This document shows, one piece after another, positions 23,402 to 32,225 of a stretch of DNA of 43,672 nt. Position numbers and translations under genes: made by a program. The DNA comes from Solidesulfovibrio fructosivorans JJ] (GTDB lineage Bacteria > Desulfobacterota > Desulfovibrionia > Desulfovibrionales > Desulfovibrionaceae), in NCBI RefSeq assembly GCF_000179555.1, contig NZ_AECZ01000034.1, positions 1-43,672 on the forward strand, written 5' to 3'. Each line of letters opens with the position of its first letter. Position 1 is the stretch's first letter. The notes below the pieces were generated by a model. The model did not search any database. It saw only the letters and a program-made list of their open reading frames with translations, and was not told the DNA's origin.

Positions 23402-23427
23402 ACTTTCTTGTCTCTTCTCCCCTTGCC

Positions 23428-25425
23428 TTACTTTGCGGCGTAGGCGGCTTTGATCTTGGCGGCGAGGTGTTCGGGGGTAAATCCGTAGGCTTCGGCCAGC
23501 TTGCCGGCCGGGGCGGATGCGCCGAAGTGGGAGATGCCGTGCACGCGGTCGAGGCGGCCGGTGTATTGGCACCACAGTTCCGGCCGTCCGGCCTCGGTGG
23601 CGTAGCGGAAGGGCACGTCCGGCGGCAGCACCGCGTTTTTGTAATCTTCGGGCTGCTCGTTGAAAAGCTCCATGCAGGGCATGCTGACGATGCGGATGGA
23701 GATTTCCGGCAGGAGCTTGGCGGCGGCAATGGCCAGCGAGACTTCCGAGCCCGAGGCCATGAGGATCATGTCCGGCTTGCCCGAGGCGGCCTCGGCCAGC
23801 ACGTAGCCGCCGTGCTTCACGCCGTCCTTCAGGGCCGGGTACGCGGCCGGATCGAGGATGGGCAGGTTCTGGCGCGTCAGGAGCAGGCAGGTCGGCCGGC
23901 TGGTCTGGGACAGGGCCGCGTCCAGGCAGGCCGCGGTTTCGTTGGCGTCGGCCGGGCGCATGACCAGCATGTTGGGAATGAGCCGCAGCGAACTGATTTG
24001 TTCGATGGGCTCGTGGGTCGGGCCGTCCTCGCCCACGTAAAAGGAGTCGTGGGTGTAGACGTGCAGGGCGGGCGTGCGCTGGAGCGCGGCCATGCGCAGG
24101 GCGTTTCTGGCGTAGTCGGAAAAGATGAGGAAGGTGGCGCTGAAGGGCGTCAGGGCGCCGTGGAGGCTTATGCCGTTGACGATGGCGGTCATGGGGAACT
24201 CGCGCACGCCGAAGCAAAGCGCCCGGCCTTTGCGGTTGGCCTTGCCGAAGATCCCGGTGATGTCGCGGAACTTTTCGGTCTGGTTGGAGGGGTCCAGGTC
24301 GGCCGAGCCGCCGACCAGAAGCGGCATCTGGTCGATGAGTCCGCCCAGGCAGGCGCCCCAGGCGGAGCGGGTGGCCACGGCTTTGCTCGGCTCGAACACC
24401 GGCCAGGCCAGGTCGCGGTTGCCGGGTGCGCGCTTGATCTGCCGCCAGAGGTCCTCGAAGACGGGATCGCTGTTCAAGCGGTCTTCCAGGGCCTTGTTCC
24501 AGTTTTTGGCGGCCGTTTCCAGCTCGGGGAAGCGGGCGCGGAAATGCGCGGCCGCGTCTTCGGGCATGTAAAACGTCTTGTCCACGGGCAGTTCCAGGAG
24601 CTTCTTGGTCTCCTCGATTTCCTTGTCGGAAAACGGCGCGCCGTGGGAAGCGCTTTTGCCTTCCATGGAGAAGGAGCCCTTGGCGATGATGGTGTGGCCG
24701 ATGATGATGCTCGGCTTCTGGGTCTCGGCCCGGGCCGCGTCCAGGGCCTGGCGGATGGCGGCGTGGTCGTGGCCGTTGATCTCGACGACGTGCCAGCCCA
24801 GGGCCTCGAAAAGCTTCTTGTGGTCGGTGTCGTCGCACACGCTCGTGGGGCTGGCCAGCTGGACGCTGTTTTTGTCGAACAGCACGATGAGCCGTCCCAG
24901 GCCCCACAGGCCGGCCAACGCGGCGGAACCCTGGAAGACCGGGGTCTGCACGTCGCCGTCGGAGGACAGCACGTAGGTGTAGTGGGAGACGATATCCTCG
25001 CCCAGGCGTTGGCGCAGCATTTCCTCGGCCACGGCCATGCCCACGGACATGGAAAAGCCCTGGCCGAGCGGCCCGGTGGTGCATTCCACGCCGGGGGTGT
25101 CGAAATTTTCCGGGTGGCCCGGGGTCTTGCTGTGGAACTGGCGGAAATGCATGAGGTCTTCCATGGTCAAAACGCCGCGCAGGTAGAGCAGGGCGTATTG
25201 AAGCATGGACTCGTGTCCGGCCGAGAGCACGAAGCGGTCGCGGTCAAACCATTTCGGGTCGGCCGGGTCGAAGCGCAGGTAGTCCTTGAACAGCACATAC
25301 GCCATATCGGCCGAGGACATGGCCCCGCCCGGGTGGCCGGAGGAGGCCTTGCGGGTGGCGTCCATGATCAGGCCCTTGATGGCGCGCACGGCTTTGATGT
25401 CGATGGCGGATGCGTTGGCGGTCAT
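23428..25425 (-). CDS. tkt: Transketolase
   Basis: A 665-residue thiamine-diphosphate enzyme that moves two-carbon units between sugar phosphates in the pentose phosphate pathway. It is full length. The N-terminal TPP domain has SSGHPGGAMSSADMAYVLF, then SSDGDVQTPVFQGSAALAG near 152-171 (GDG metal and diphosphate site). The middle pyrimidine domain has VREFPMTAIVNGISLHG and HDSFYVGEDGPTHEPIEQ, a strong signature. The C-terminal domain ends EHLAAKIKAAYAAK. The ATG follows AGAGG at eight bases. rpiB is 27 bases upstream, so the two pentose phosphate genes are likely co-transcribed. The transcript probably ends at the terminator near 23280. Confidence 0.96.
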   Translation of the reverse strand: MTANASAIDIKAVRAIKGLIMDATRKASSGHPGGAMSSADMAYVLFKDYLRFDPADPKWFDRDRFVLSAGHESMLQYALLYLRGVLTMEDLMHFRQFHSKTPGHPENFDTPGVECTTGPLGQGFSMSVGMAVAEEMLRQRLGEDIVSHYTYVLSSDGDVQTPVFQGSAALAGLWGLGRLIVLFDKNSVQLASPTSVCDDTDHKKLFEALGWHVVEINGHDHAAIRQALDAARAETQKPSIIIGHTIIAKGSFSMEGKSASHGAPFSDKEIEETKKLLELPVDKTFYMPEDAAAHFRARFPELETAAKNWNKALEDRLNSDPVFEDLWRQIKRAPGNRDLAWPVFEPSKAVATRSAWGACLGGLIDQMPLLVGGSADLDPSNQTEKFRDITGIFGKANRKGRALCFGVREFPMTAIVNGISLHGALTPFSATFLIFSDYARNALRMAALQRTPALHVYTHDSFYVGEDGPTHEPIEQISSLRLIPNMLVMRPADANETAACLDAALSQTSRPTCLLLTRQNLPILDPAAYPALKDGVKHGGYVLAEAASGKPDMILMASGSEVSLAIAAAKLLPEISIRIVSMPCMELFNEQPEDYKNAVLPPDVPFRYATEAGRPELWCQYTGRLDRVHGISHFGASAPAGKLAEAYGFTPEHLAAKIKAAYAAK

Positions 25426-25452
25426 GGCAGAATCCTCTGATGGGCTTTGGGG

Positions 25453-25908
25453 TTAGAGGGATGCGGCCAGGCCGCAGGATTCGATGAGGTCCACGCGCCG
25501 CTGATGACGTCCGCCCTCGAAGTCCGTGGCGAGGAAGACGTCGACGATGGAGGCGGCCAGTCCCGTTCCGATGACGCGTTCGCCAAGGCACAGGACGTTG
25601 GCGTCGTTGTGGAGGCGGGTCATGCGGGCCAGGTATTCGTTGACGCAAAGCGCGGCCCGGATGCCGGGCATGCGGTTGGCGGCCATGGACATGCCGATGC
25701 CAGTGCCGCAGATGAGGATGCCGGCGCAGCCCGGGGTGTCGAGGACCTTGGCGCAAACGGCCTTGGCGTAGTCGGGGTAGTCGACGCTTTTGGCGTCGGC
25801 GGGGCCAAGGTCGGTCACGTCGTGGCCGGCGGCGCGCAGGTGCTCGACCATGGCGGCCTTGAGCGACACGCCGGCATGGTCGGAGCCGATGAAAACGGTT
25901 TTGGGCAT
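25453..25908 (-). CDS. rpiB: Ribose-5-phosphate isomerase B
   Basis: A 151-residue cytoplasmic enzyme that interconverts ribose 5-phosphate and ribulose 5-phosphate. The RpiB/LacAB signature is clear: GSDHAG at 8-13, ICGTGIGMSMAANR at 66-79 with active-site C67, and RLHNDANVLCLGERVIG with H100. The length is standard. The ATG follows CGGAG at about six bases. It is placed directly before transketolase, giving a compact non-oxidative pentose phosphate unit, and 51 bases after the LolB-like lipoprotein gene, so the whole series from rpoH to tkt may be read through. Confidence 0.95.
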   Translation of the reverse strand: MPKTVFIGSDHAGVSLKAAMVEHLRAAGHDVTDLGPADAKSVDYPDYAKAVCAKVLDTPGCAGILICGTGIGMSMAANRMPGIRAALCVNEYLARMTRLHNDANVLCLGERVIGTGLAASIVDVFLATDFEGGRHQRRVDLIESCGLAASL

Positions 25909-25959
25909 GATTGCTCCGCGGTTGGCGGTTGACGACAGGGGGCTTGACGCGGGCGGCGC

Positions 25960-26787
25960 TTACAGTTCCGGCAGGGGCGAATCGCCCGGGGCGGCGTCGA
26001 GCCCGCGCACAGTGGCGTTTGGCGGAACGGGCAGTTCCAGGTCGGCGGCCGGGTAGGGCGACTGGCGCGCCTGCAGGCTTTTGACGCGAATGATCAGGGA
26101 TGTGCCGCCGGGCGTGGTCAAAACCAGCTTGCGGGCGACCGGTACGGCCATGCCGGGAGCGGCTTCGTCGTTATCGAAGGTCACGCGCCAGGGTTCCACG
26201 CCTACCCCGGTGAGATGTCGCGGATTGCCCGCGAAGTCAAGGGTCAGGGCGGAAAGACGCGGGTCCCCGGTAAAGTGGTATTCGTAGCCGTCGGCGGTAT
26301 TTTGGGCCGAGGCGTATCGGGCCGGGACCAGTTCCCCGAAGCGGCCCGAGACCAGGGCGGCCATCTCGCGCAGGGTAAAGGGCAGCGGCATGCCGAGCCG
26401 GGCCGCGCCTTCCCGCGTGCCCTCGTGGCGGTAGAGGGTGTCGCGGCCGGGCACGAAGGCGGAAAATTCCGCGCCGTCCTCGCGCAGGTGGGCGTAGGCC
26501 CCGCCGATGGGCGTACTCAGGTCCAGGCGCACGGGATCGACGTAGTTGCCGTAGAAGCGGAAGTTGAGGCGGCCGGAGCGGGAGCCCCGGCTAAAGCTCA
26601 TGGAGCCGGCCAGGGAGAAGGCCGGGGCCGGCGTGTTTTTGGCCTGGCCGGCCACGAAGGACGCGTACACGGCCTTGGCCTCGCCCGAGCCCATCCGGCC
26701 GGGACGCGGCGCGGCGCAGCCCGTGGCGAGCAGGGCCAGGAATATCCACACGAGGAGGCGCGGCGGCAGGGGGAAGCGTCGCATCAC
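25960..26787 (-). CDS. LolB-like/DUF4292-type outer-membrane lipoprotein
   Basis: A 275-residue lipoprotein. The signal peptide ends in a good lipobox, LLATGC with C24 as the lipidated residue. The rest reads as a LolB/LppX-like beta-rich fold: FSLAGSMSFSRGSRSGRLNFRF, then a central VRLDLSTPIGGAYAHL strand pair and a TLDFAGNPRHLTGV strand. Whether it inserts lipoproteins like LolB or has another role cannot be told. Its ATG overlaps the stop of the upstream TPR gene by four bases (ATGA), so the two are translated together and probably act at the same membrane. Confidence 0.75.
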   Translation of the reverse strand: MMRRFPLPPRLLVWIFLALLATGCAAPRPGRMGSGEAKAVYASFVAGQAKNTPAPAFSLAGSMSFSRGSRSGRLNFRFYGNYVDPVRLDLSTPIGGAYAHLREDGAEFSAFVPGRDTLYRHEGTREGAARLGMPLPFTLREMAALVSGRFGELVPARYASAQNTADGYEYHFTGDPRLSALTLDFAGNPRHLTGVGVEPWRVTFDNDEAAPGMAVPVARKLVLTTPGGTSLIIRVKSLQARQSPYPAADLELPVPPNATVRGLDAAPGDSPLPEL

Positions 26788-28487
26788 AGGGCTCCGAGCT
26801 TTTTCTTGACCGCCTTGGGGCTTTCCGATCCCAGATCCAGGGCGGTGCGGTAGGCTTTCTGGGCCTCGGCCTTGTGGCCGGCGGCGGCGGCGATGTCGCC
26901 GTAGTGCTCCCAGACGATGGCGTCCTTGACCTTGGGGATGGCGGCCTTGCGGATGGTGGCCAGGGCTTCGTCGATGTGCCCGAGCTTGTATTGGGCCCAG
27001 GCCAGGGAATCCAGGAAGAAGGGGTTGTCCGGCTCCTTGGACAGGGCCAGCCGGATCATGTCCACGGCCTTGTCCAGGTCGCGCCCCTCCTCGGCCAGGG
27101 AATAGCCGAGGTAGTTGAGGGCGTCGGGATTGACCGGGTCCTTGGCCACGATTTTTTCCATCACGGCCTTGGCCTCGCCGCGGCGCTTGAGCTTTTCCAG
27201 GGCCACGCCGTAGCGGTACAGGAGGTCCAGGTCGTCGGGGGAGGCGGCCAGGGCCTTTTCCAGCACCTTTGCCGCCTGGGCCGTGTCGCCGCGCTTGTCG
27301 AGCAGGGCGGCCTCCACGGCGATGAATTCCTTGCGGTCGGGATAGCGGGTCCTGGCCTCGCGCACGAGTCCCTCGGCCTTGGCGTAGTCGCCAAGCTCCG
27401 TGGCGATCTGGATGCGAAAGCTCAGGCTCTTGTCGTAATTGGGGTTGTCCGGCGCGACTGCGGCCAGGATCTCCAGGGCCTTCTTGGGGTTCTTGTCCCC
27501 TTCGTAGGCCAGGACCGCCTTGTAGAACGGCAGGTCCGGGCTCCCGGGATCGGCGGCCACGAGCATGTCCAGGGCCTGCCGGGCCTGCTTCGTATAGCCG
27601 GCCTCGAGGAAGGCCGACATGGCGTCCAGCAGATGGGGCTTGTCCGGTGCTTCGTCGCGCAAAAGCTTCAGGGCCTGATCCGGCTGCTTGCGCCTCAGCA
27701 GCACCCGCAGGAGCCTGGCTTGGACTTCCGGGGAGCCGGCGTCCTGGGACAGCATCTTGCGGTAGGCCTCTTCGGCCCCGGCCAGGTCGCCCTGGCTTTC
27801 GAGCAGTCCGCCGAGGTCGAGCCAGGCGGGCAGAAGCGTCTGGTCCTTGTCCACGGCCTGGCGCAGCAGCGTGACGGCCTTGGCGTTTCGGCCGAGCCCG
27901 GCCATGGCCTTGGCCATGAGGTAGCAGGTCGCGGCGTCGCGGTCGGCCTCGGGGATGCGCGAGAGGACTTGCAAGGCTTCCTTGTGCTTGCCCGCGTCTT
28001 CCAGAAGCGAGGCCAACTCCCTTCTGGCCGGGGCGTCGGTCGGATGGGCGGCGAGGAATTTCCCGAGCGTGGCCACGGCCTTATCGCCCATGCGGCGCAT
28101 CTGGTAGGCGTTGGCGAGATAGAGGGTCAGCTGCCGCGAGGCCGGAAAGGCGGTCGCGGCCGCCTCCAGGGTGGCGGTGGCTTTTTCGCGCTGATTGAGC
28201 CCCCACTGGAGATTGGCCAGCTCCACGGCCAGTTCCGGCGAAGGGTATTTTTTGACCAACTCCTCCAGCGCGGCCACGGCCTCGTCCTTTTTCCCCTGGC
28301 GCATGAGGTCCTGGTAGACGAGAAAACGGTAGGCGCTGTCCGCGTTGGCCGAAAGGCCCTTGGCGGCATAGGCCGACCGGGCCGGCCGGCTGGAGGCGCA
28401 GGAGTTGGAAAGCAGGCACGGCAAAAGCACCAGCACCATGAACACGGGCAGGCGCTTGGAAAAGCGGCGTTTCGTTGCGTCAGGCAT
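26784..28487 (-). CDS. Exported tetratricopeptide-repeat protein
   Basis: A 567-residue protein with an N-terminal membrane or signal segment (about residues 12-29). It is followed by a Cys (C30 in LLSNSC), a poor lipobox match, so lipidation is uncertain. The rest is a nearly continuous array of TPR helix pairs, with clear repeats such as YRYGVALEKLKRRGEAKAVME and LNYLGYSLAEEGRDLDKAV. TPR arrays bind partner proteins. The ATG at 28485-28487 is chosen because it leads into the signal segment; the ribosome site is weak. The LolB-like lipoprotein gene overlaps its stop by four bases, and rpoH lies 69 bases upstream. A role in outer-membrane or surface assembly is inferred. Confidence 0.82.
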   Translation of the reverse strand: MPDATKRRFSKRLPVFMVLVLLPCLLSNSCASSRPARSAYAAKGLSANADSAYRFLVYQDLMRQGKKDEAVAALEELVKKYPSPELAVELANLQWGLNQREKATATLEAAATAFPASRQLTLYLANAYQMRRMGDKAVATLGKFLAAHPTDAPARRELASLLEDAGKHKEALQVLSRIPEADRDAATCYLMAKAMAGLGRNAKAVTLLRQAVDKDQTLLPAWLDLGGLLESQGDLAGAEEAYRKMLSQDAGSPEVQARLLRVLLRRKQPDQALKLLRDEAPDKPHLLDAMSAFLEAGYTKQARQALDMLVAADPGSPDLPFYKAVLAYEGDKNPKKALEILAAVAPDNPNYDKSLSFRIQIATELGDYAKAEGLVREARTRYPDRKEFIAVEAALLDKRGDTAQAAKVLEKALAASPDDLDLLYRYGVALEKLKRRGEAKAVMEKIVAKDPVNPDALNYLGYSLAEEGRDLDKAVDMIRLALSKEPDNPFFLDSLAWAQYKLGHIDEALATIRKAAIPKVKDAIVWEHYGDIAAAAGHKAEAQKAYRTALDLGSESPKAVKKKLGAL

Positions 28488-28556
28488 ATCCGGCGTCCGA
28501 TGCGGCGAACCCGGACCGTCCGCCATCGGCCTTGCGGCCGGCGGAGGTCCGCGCCG

Positions 28557-29591
28557 CTATTCTTCCCTGTGGATCCAATCCGAGGAAAAATCCTCGATGC
28601 GCTTGGACAGGTGTTCCTTGAGTTTTTCCAGAAGACGGGCCTCGATCTGCCGCACGCGTTCCCGGGTGATGCCGTATTTTGCCCCGATCTCCCGCAGGGT
28701 CACCGGGGAGTCGGACAGGATGCGGTTGTCCAGCAGGTCGAGTTCCTTTTCATTGAGCGAGGGCCGGATGGTCTGGATGTGTTTTTCGAGCTGGTGCGAG
28801 ATTTCGTCGCCGGCCAGAATTTCCTCGATGCCGGGGGTCAGCGCCGGCAGAAAGTCCAGGCGGGTGGACGTGGAGTCCTCGCCGAGCGACACGTCGAGGG
28901 ACAGGTCGTTGCCGCTTAGGCGCTGGTCCATTTCCACGATGTCGGACTCGGTGACGTTCAAGGCTTCGGAAAGCTGGGAGGCGCTGGGGTCGAAACCCAG
29001 TGTCTGGAGGCGGTTGCGCTCCTTGTTCAGGTTGTAGAACAGCTTGCGCTGGGCCTGGGTGGTCCCGATCTTCACCATGCGCCAGTTGTCCATGATGTAT
29101 TTGAGGATATACGCTTTGATCCAGTAGGCGGCGTAGTAGGAGAACTTGATGCCCTTGTCGGGGTCGAATTTGGTCACGGCGCGCATGAGGCCGACATTGC
29201 CTTCCTGGATGAGGTCGAGCACGTTTTGCATCCAGCGGCGCTGAAAGTCCATGGCGATTTTGACCACCAGCCGCAGGTGGGAGGAGATGAGGCGGAAGGC
29301 CGCCTTCTCGTCGCCCGAATCGCGCACGCGCCGGGCCAGCTCCTGCTCCTCCTCGGGTTTGAGCATGGGAAATTTGCCGATCTCGCGCAAATAGAGCTGG
29401 AGCGGGTCGCGCGTGGAAAGCGAACCGGATGAACCGGCCCTGGGGGCCGGCAGCCGGAAATCGTCGACGGGCGCGGCGTCGATGACCTTCTCTTCGGCGT
29501 CGTCCGGGGCGTCGTTATGCTCCGTGTCGTCGATGTCGATGTCGATATCGGCGTCGTCAGGTGAAATATCTTGATCGTCTCGATGTTCCAT
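28557..29591 (-). CDS. rpoH: RNA polymerase sigma-32 (heat-shock) factor
   Basis: A 344-residue sigma factor. Residues 60-175 hold regions 1.2 and 2: RDPLQLYLREIGKFPML, LISSHLRLVVKIAMDFQRR and the core-binding FSYYAAYWIKAYI. QRKLFYNL at 181-188 matches the RpoH box that separates RpoH from housekeeping factors. Region 4 near 298-330 ends in a helix-turn-helix (VTLREIGAKYGITRERVRQIE). The first 55 residues are an unusual acidic extension (DADIDIDIDDTE), which makes the protein about 60 residues longer than E. coli RpoH (284 residues). A sigma-70-like promoter lies about 100 bases upstream; the ATG has no clear ribosome site. The TPR gene follows 69 bases downstream. Confidence 0.88.
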   Translation of the reverse strand: MEHRDDQDISPDDADIDIDIDDTEHNDAPDDAEEKVIDAAPVDDFRLPAPRAGSSGSLSTRDPLQLYLREIGKFPMLKPEEEQELARRVRDSGDEKAAFRLISSHLRLVVKIAMDFQRRWMQNVLDLIQEGNVGLMRAVTKFDPDKGIKFSYYAAYWIKAYILKYIMDNWRMVKIGTTQAQRKLFYNLNKERNRLQTLGFDPSASQLSEALNVTESDIVEMDQRLSGNDLSLDVSLGEDSTSTRLDFLPALTPGIEEILAGDEISHQLEKHIQTIRPSLNEKELDLLDNRILSDSPVTLREIGAKYGITRERVRQIEARLLEKLKEHLSKRIEDFSSDWIHREE

Positions 29592-29643
29592 CGGATAAAG
29601 GCCGGGTTAGATGGTGCGGGCAGGCGCGCAGTCGGTAGCTGAT

Positions 29644-29674
29644 ACGGCGTGGCGCTCCCGCCTGGAAGCGCCGT
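29644..29674 (-). promoter_or_regulatory. Alternative hairpins in the rpoH leader
   Basis: In the predicted rpoH leader two stems compete for the same strand. GGCGCT (29651-29656) can pair with AGCGCC (29667-29672), or ACGGCG (29644-29649) can pair with CGCCGT (29669-29674). Each stem is six bases. They lie about 55-80 bases before the start codon. A regulatory role, for instance in heat-shock control, is only speculative. Confidence 0.3.
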
Positions 29675-29692
29675 CTCGCATGCCTATCATTC

Positions 29693-29721
29693 AGTGTAAA
29701 GTTTTGATTTGTCCTTTTCAA
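29693..29721 (-). promoter_or_regulatory. Sigma-70-type promoter for rpoH
   Basis: On the minus strand TTGAAA (29721-29716, five of six) and TACACT (29698-29693, four of six) are separated by 17 bases in an AT-rich patch. Initiation near 29686 would give a leader of about 95 bases before rpoH. It is the best promoter match in the 201-base divergent region shared with metH. No cobalamin or SAM riboswitch consensus was recognised on the metH side. Confidence 0.55.
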
Positions 29722-29792
29722 CGATTTTCAGTAGACCGGCCGCGTTTCACCTTGCCAATCCGCCGGTTCAACAAGACTTTTAAGGAGATGAC

Positions 29793-32201
29793 GTGGGCGA
29801 TTTCAGAAAAGCGCTGACGGACGCGGGCCTCCTCGTTTTCGACGGAGCCATGGGCACGCTGCTCCAGGGACGGGGGCTCGCCCCGGGGCAGTCGCCGGAA
29901 CTTTTCGGGCTGTCCCATCCCGAGGCCATCGTGGCCACCCACAGGGAATACATCGAAGCCGGGTCCCGCGTCATCACCGCCAACACCTTCGGCGGTTCCC
30001 GGTACAAGCTGCCCGCCGGCACGGATGTTGTCGCGCTCAACCGCGAGATGGCCCACCTGGCCCGCCAGGCGGCCGGGAGCACGGCCTTTGTCGCCGGCTC
30101 GGTCGGCCCCACGGGCCAGTTCGTCGCCCCCTTGGGCAAGGTGACGCTGCGTGAGCTCGTGGCCGCCTTCGTCGAGCAGATTCGGGGGCTGGCCGCCGGC
30201 GGCTGCGACCTGATCGTCGGCGAGACCCATTTCGACGTGGCCGAGGCCAAGGCGTTGGTGCTGGCCTGTCGCGAAGTGTGCGACCTGCCCGTGGCCGTGT
30301 GCATGACCTATGAGGGCGCGGCCAGCCTGACCGGTTCCGCGCCGGAGGTCTTCGTCGACGTCATGGAGAACCTGGGCGTGGACCTCATCGGCGTCAACTG
30401 CGGCGCCGGGCCCGACGACATGCGGCATGTGGGCGAGGTCTATTCCCGGCGGCTTTCCACGCCCTTTTTCGTCAAGCCCAACGCCGGCATGCCGCGTCTG
30501 GAAAACGGCCAGACCGTCTTCCCCATGGGGCCGGAGGAATTCGCCGAAAAAACGGCCCGCTTCGCCGACCTCGGGGCCAAGGCCCTTTCCGGCTGCTGCG
30601 GCACCACCCCGGCCCATATCGCCGCCCTGGCCAAGGCCCTTTCCGGGCGCTCCTGGACGCGGCCCGAGGCGCCGGACCGGCCGGTCCTGGCCGTCGCCTC
30701 CCGGGCGCTGACCGTGGCGCTCGGCGGCAAAAGCCCCTGCGCCGTCATCGGCGAGCGCATCAATCCCACCGGCAAGGCGGAGTTGGCCGCCGAGCTCGTG
30801 GCCGGGGAATACGCCAAGGCCCTGGCCTTTGCCGAGGAGCAGGCGGCCGCCGGCGCGTCCATCCTCGACGTCAACGTGGGCGCGCCCATGGTCGACGAGA
30901 CCAAGACGCTTCCCGGGCTGGCCCTGGAGCTGACCAAGCGCCAGCGCCTGCCGCTGTGCCTCGATTCCAACAATGCCGAGGCGCTGACCAACGCGCTTTG
31001 GGCCTCGCCGGCAACGCCGCTGGTCAATTCCATCAGCGGCGAACCCGGCCGCATGGAGCTTTTGGGCCCCCTCTGCCGCGATCACGGCGCGCCGTTCATT
31101 TTGCTGCCGCTTAAAGGCCGCAAGCTGCCGGTCACGGCCGCCGAGCGCCTGGCCATCATCGAGGAGCTGCTCGCCCAGGCCGAGTCCCTGCGCATCCCCA
31201 GGCGGCTGATCCTGGTCGACGCCCTGGCTCTCACCGTTTCCTCCAAGGCCGAGGCGGGACTCGCCTGCCTGGAGACCATCCGCCACTGCCGCGAGGCCTG
31301 GGGTCTGCCCACGGTCCTTGGCCTGTCCAACATTTCCTTCGGCCTGCCGGCCCGGGAGCTCGTCAACGCCGCCTTTTTCGCCATGTGCCTGGGGGCCGGG
31401 CTCGCGGCGGCCATCGCCAACCCCAATGTGGCCCGGCTCATGGAAACCGGCGCGGCCTGCGAGGTGCTTCTCGACCGCGATCCCCAGGCCGGCCGCTTCA
31501 TCGAGCGCTACGCCGGCTGGAAGTCGTCCTCGTCCGGCGGCGGTTCCGCTCCGGCGGCCGCGGCCAAGAGCGAGGAGGGGGGCAGCCCCCTGCGCCAGGC
31601 CGTCATCAAGGGCCGGCGGGCCGAACTCGATGGGCTCATCGACGCCGCCCTGGCTGAGGGGCGCTCCCCGGCCTCGATCTTAAGCGAGGAACTCATCCCC
31701 GGCATCATGGAAGTGGGCGAACGCTACGAGCGCAAGGAATTCTTCCTGCCCCAGCTCCTCGTCGCCGCCGAAACCATGCGCGCCGGGTTCACTCGCCTGG
31801 AGCCGCTTCTGGCCGAAACGTCCGGAGCCGAGAAGGCCCGCATCGTCATGGCCACGGTCGAGGGCGACATCCACGACATCGGCAAGAACATCGTGTGTCT
31901 GATGCTCAAAAACCACGGCTTCGAGGTCATCGACCTGGGCAAGGACGTGCCCGCCGCGCGCATCGTGGACGAGGCCCAGCAGCGCAAGGCCGATATCATC
32001 GGCCTCTCGGCGCTCATGACCACCACCATGGTGCGCATGGAAGACACCGTGCGCCTGGTCAAGGAGCGCGGGCTTACGGCCAAGGTCATGGTCGGCGGGG
32101 CCGTGGTGACCGCCGCCTTCGCCAAGTCCATCGGAGCCGACGCCCACGCCGCGGACGCCGTGGACGCCGTCCGCCAGGCCAAGGCCCTCATCGGCGGGTA
32201 A
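29793..32201 (+). CDS. metH: Cobalamin-dependent methionine synthase (short form)
   Basis: An 802-residue cytoplasmic enzyme that moves a methyl group from methyltetrahydrofolate to homocysteine through methylcobalamin. The homocysteine domain (residues 1 to about 290) has zinc ligands C203, C268 and C269 (GCCGTTP). A pterin-binding domain (about 310-570) follows, then a Ser/Gly/Ala-rich linker and the cobalamin cap and Rossmann domains with D692-I-H694-D-I-G697, where H694 is the lower cobalt ligand. The C-terminal SAM-binding reactivation domain of E. coli MetH (about 1200 residues) is missing, so reactivation needs another protein. The GTG start follows AAGGAGATGAC; an ATG just before it is out of frame. 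Confidence 0.95.
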   Translation: MGDFRKALTDAGLLVFDGAMGTLLQGRGLAPGQSPELFGLSHPEAIVATHREYIEAGSRVITANTFGGSRYKLPAGTDVVALNREMAHLARQAAGSTAFVAGSVGPTGQFVAPLGKVTLRELVAAFVEQIRGLAAGGCDLIVGETHFDVAEAKALVLACREVCDLPVAVCMTYEGAASLTGSAPEVFVDVMENLGVDLIGVNCGAGPDDMRHVGEVYSRRLSTPFFVKPNAGMPRLENGQTVFPMGPEEFAEKTARFADLGAKALSGCCGTTPAHIAALAKALSGRSWTRPEAPDRPVLAVASRALTVALGGKSPCAVIGERINPTGKAELAAELVAGEYAKALAFAEEQAAAGASILDVNVGAPMVDETKTLPGLALELTKRQRLPLCLDSNNAEALTNALWASPATPLVNSISGEPGRMELLGPLCRDHGAPFILLPLKGRKLPVTAAERLAIIEELLAQAESLRIPRRLILVDALALTVSSKAEAGLACLETIRHCREAWGLPTVLGLSNISFGLPARELVNAAFFAMCLGAGLAAAIANPNVARLMETGAACEVLLDRDPQAGRFIERYAGWKSSSSGGGSAPAAAAKSEEGGSPLRQAVIKGRRAELDGLIDAALAEGRSPASILSEELIPGIMEVGERYERKEFFLPQLLVAAETMRAGFTRLEPLLAETSGAEKARIVMATVEGDIHDIGKNIVCLMLKNHGFEVIDLGKDVPAARIVDEAQQRKADIIGLSALMTTTMVRMEDTVRLVKERGLTAKVMVGGAVVTAAFAKSIGADAHAADAVDAVRQAKALIGG

Positions 32202-32225
32202 GATTTTATGGAAGATGAAGAGAAG

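Larger units (their letters stand above)
23100..23427. other. 328-base gene-free region with repeats and a terminator
   Basis: Between glpX and transketolase there is no credible gene. It holds hairpin E7 (23132-23175), an inverted repeat GAAAGT-CTAA-ACTTTC (23225-23240), the transketolase terminator (23271-23303), a perfect GGGGAATTCCCC palindrome (23321-23332) and hairpin E8 (23361-23401). E7 and E8 face each other as a doublet. The glpX promoter must lie here or within E7, but none was recognised. Confidence 0.7.

Noticed and set aside
23467-25440. A 657-codon open frame on the plus strand
   Set aside because: It is antisense to transketolase and has no recognisable motif.
26874-28919. 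A 681-codon open frame on the plus strand
   Set aside because: It is antisense to the TPR protein and the end of rpoH; the repeats seen in it mirror the TPR coding repeats.
29592-29792. A possible cobalamin or SAM riboswitch before metH
   Set aside because: No conserved B12-box-like or SAM-riboswitch core was seen; the region is also only 201 bases and shared with the rpoH promoter.
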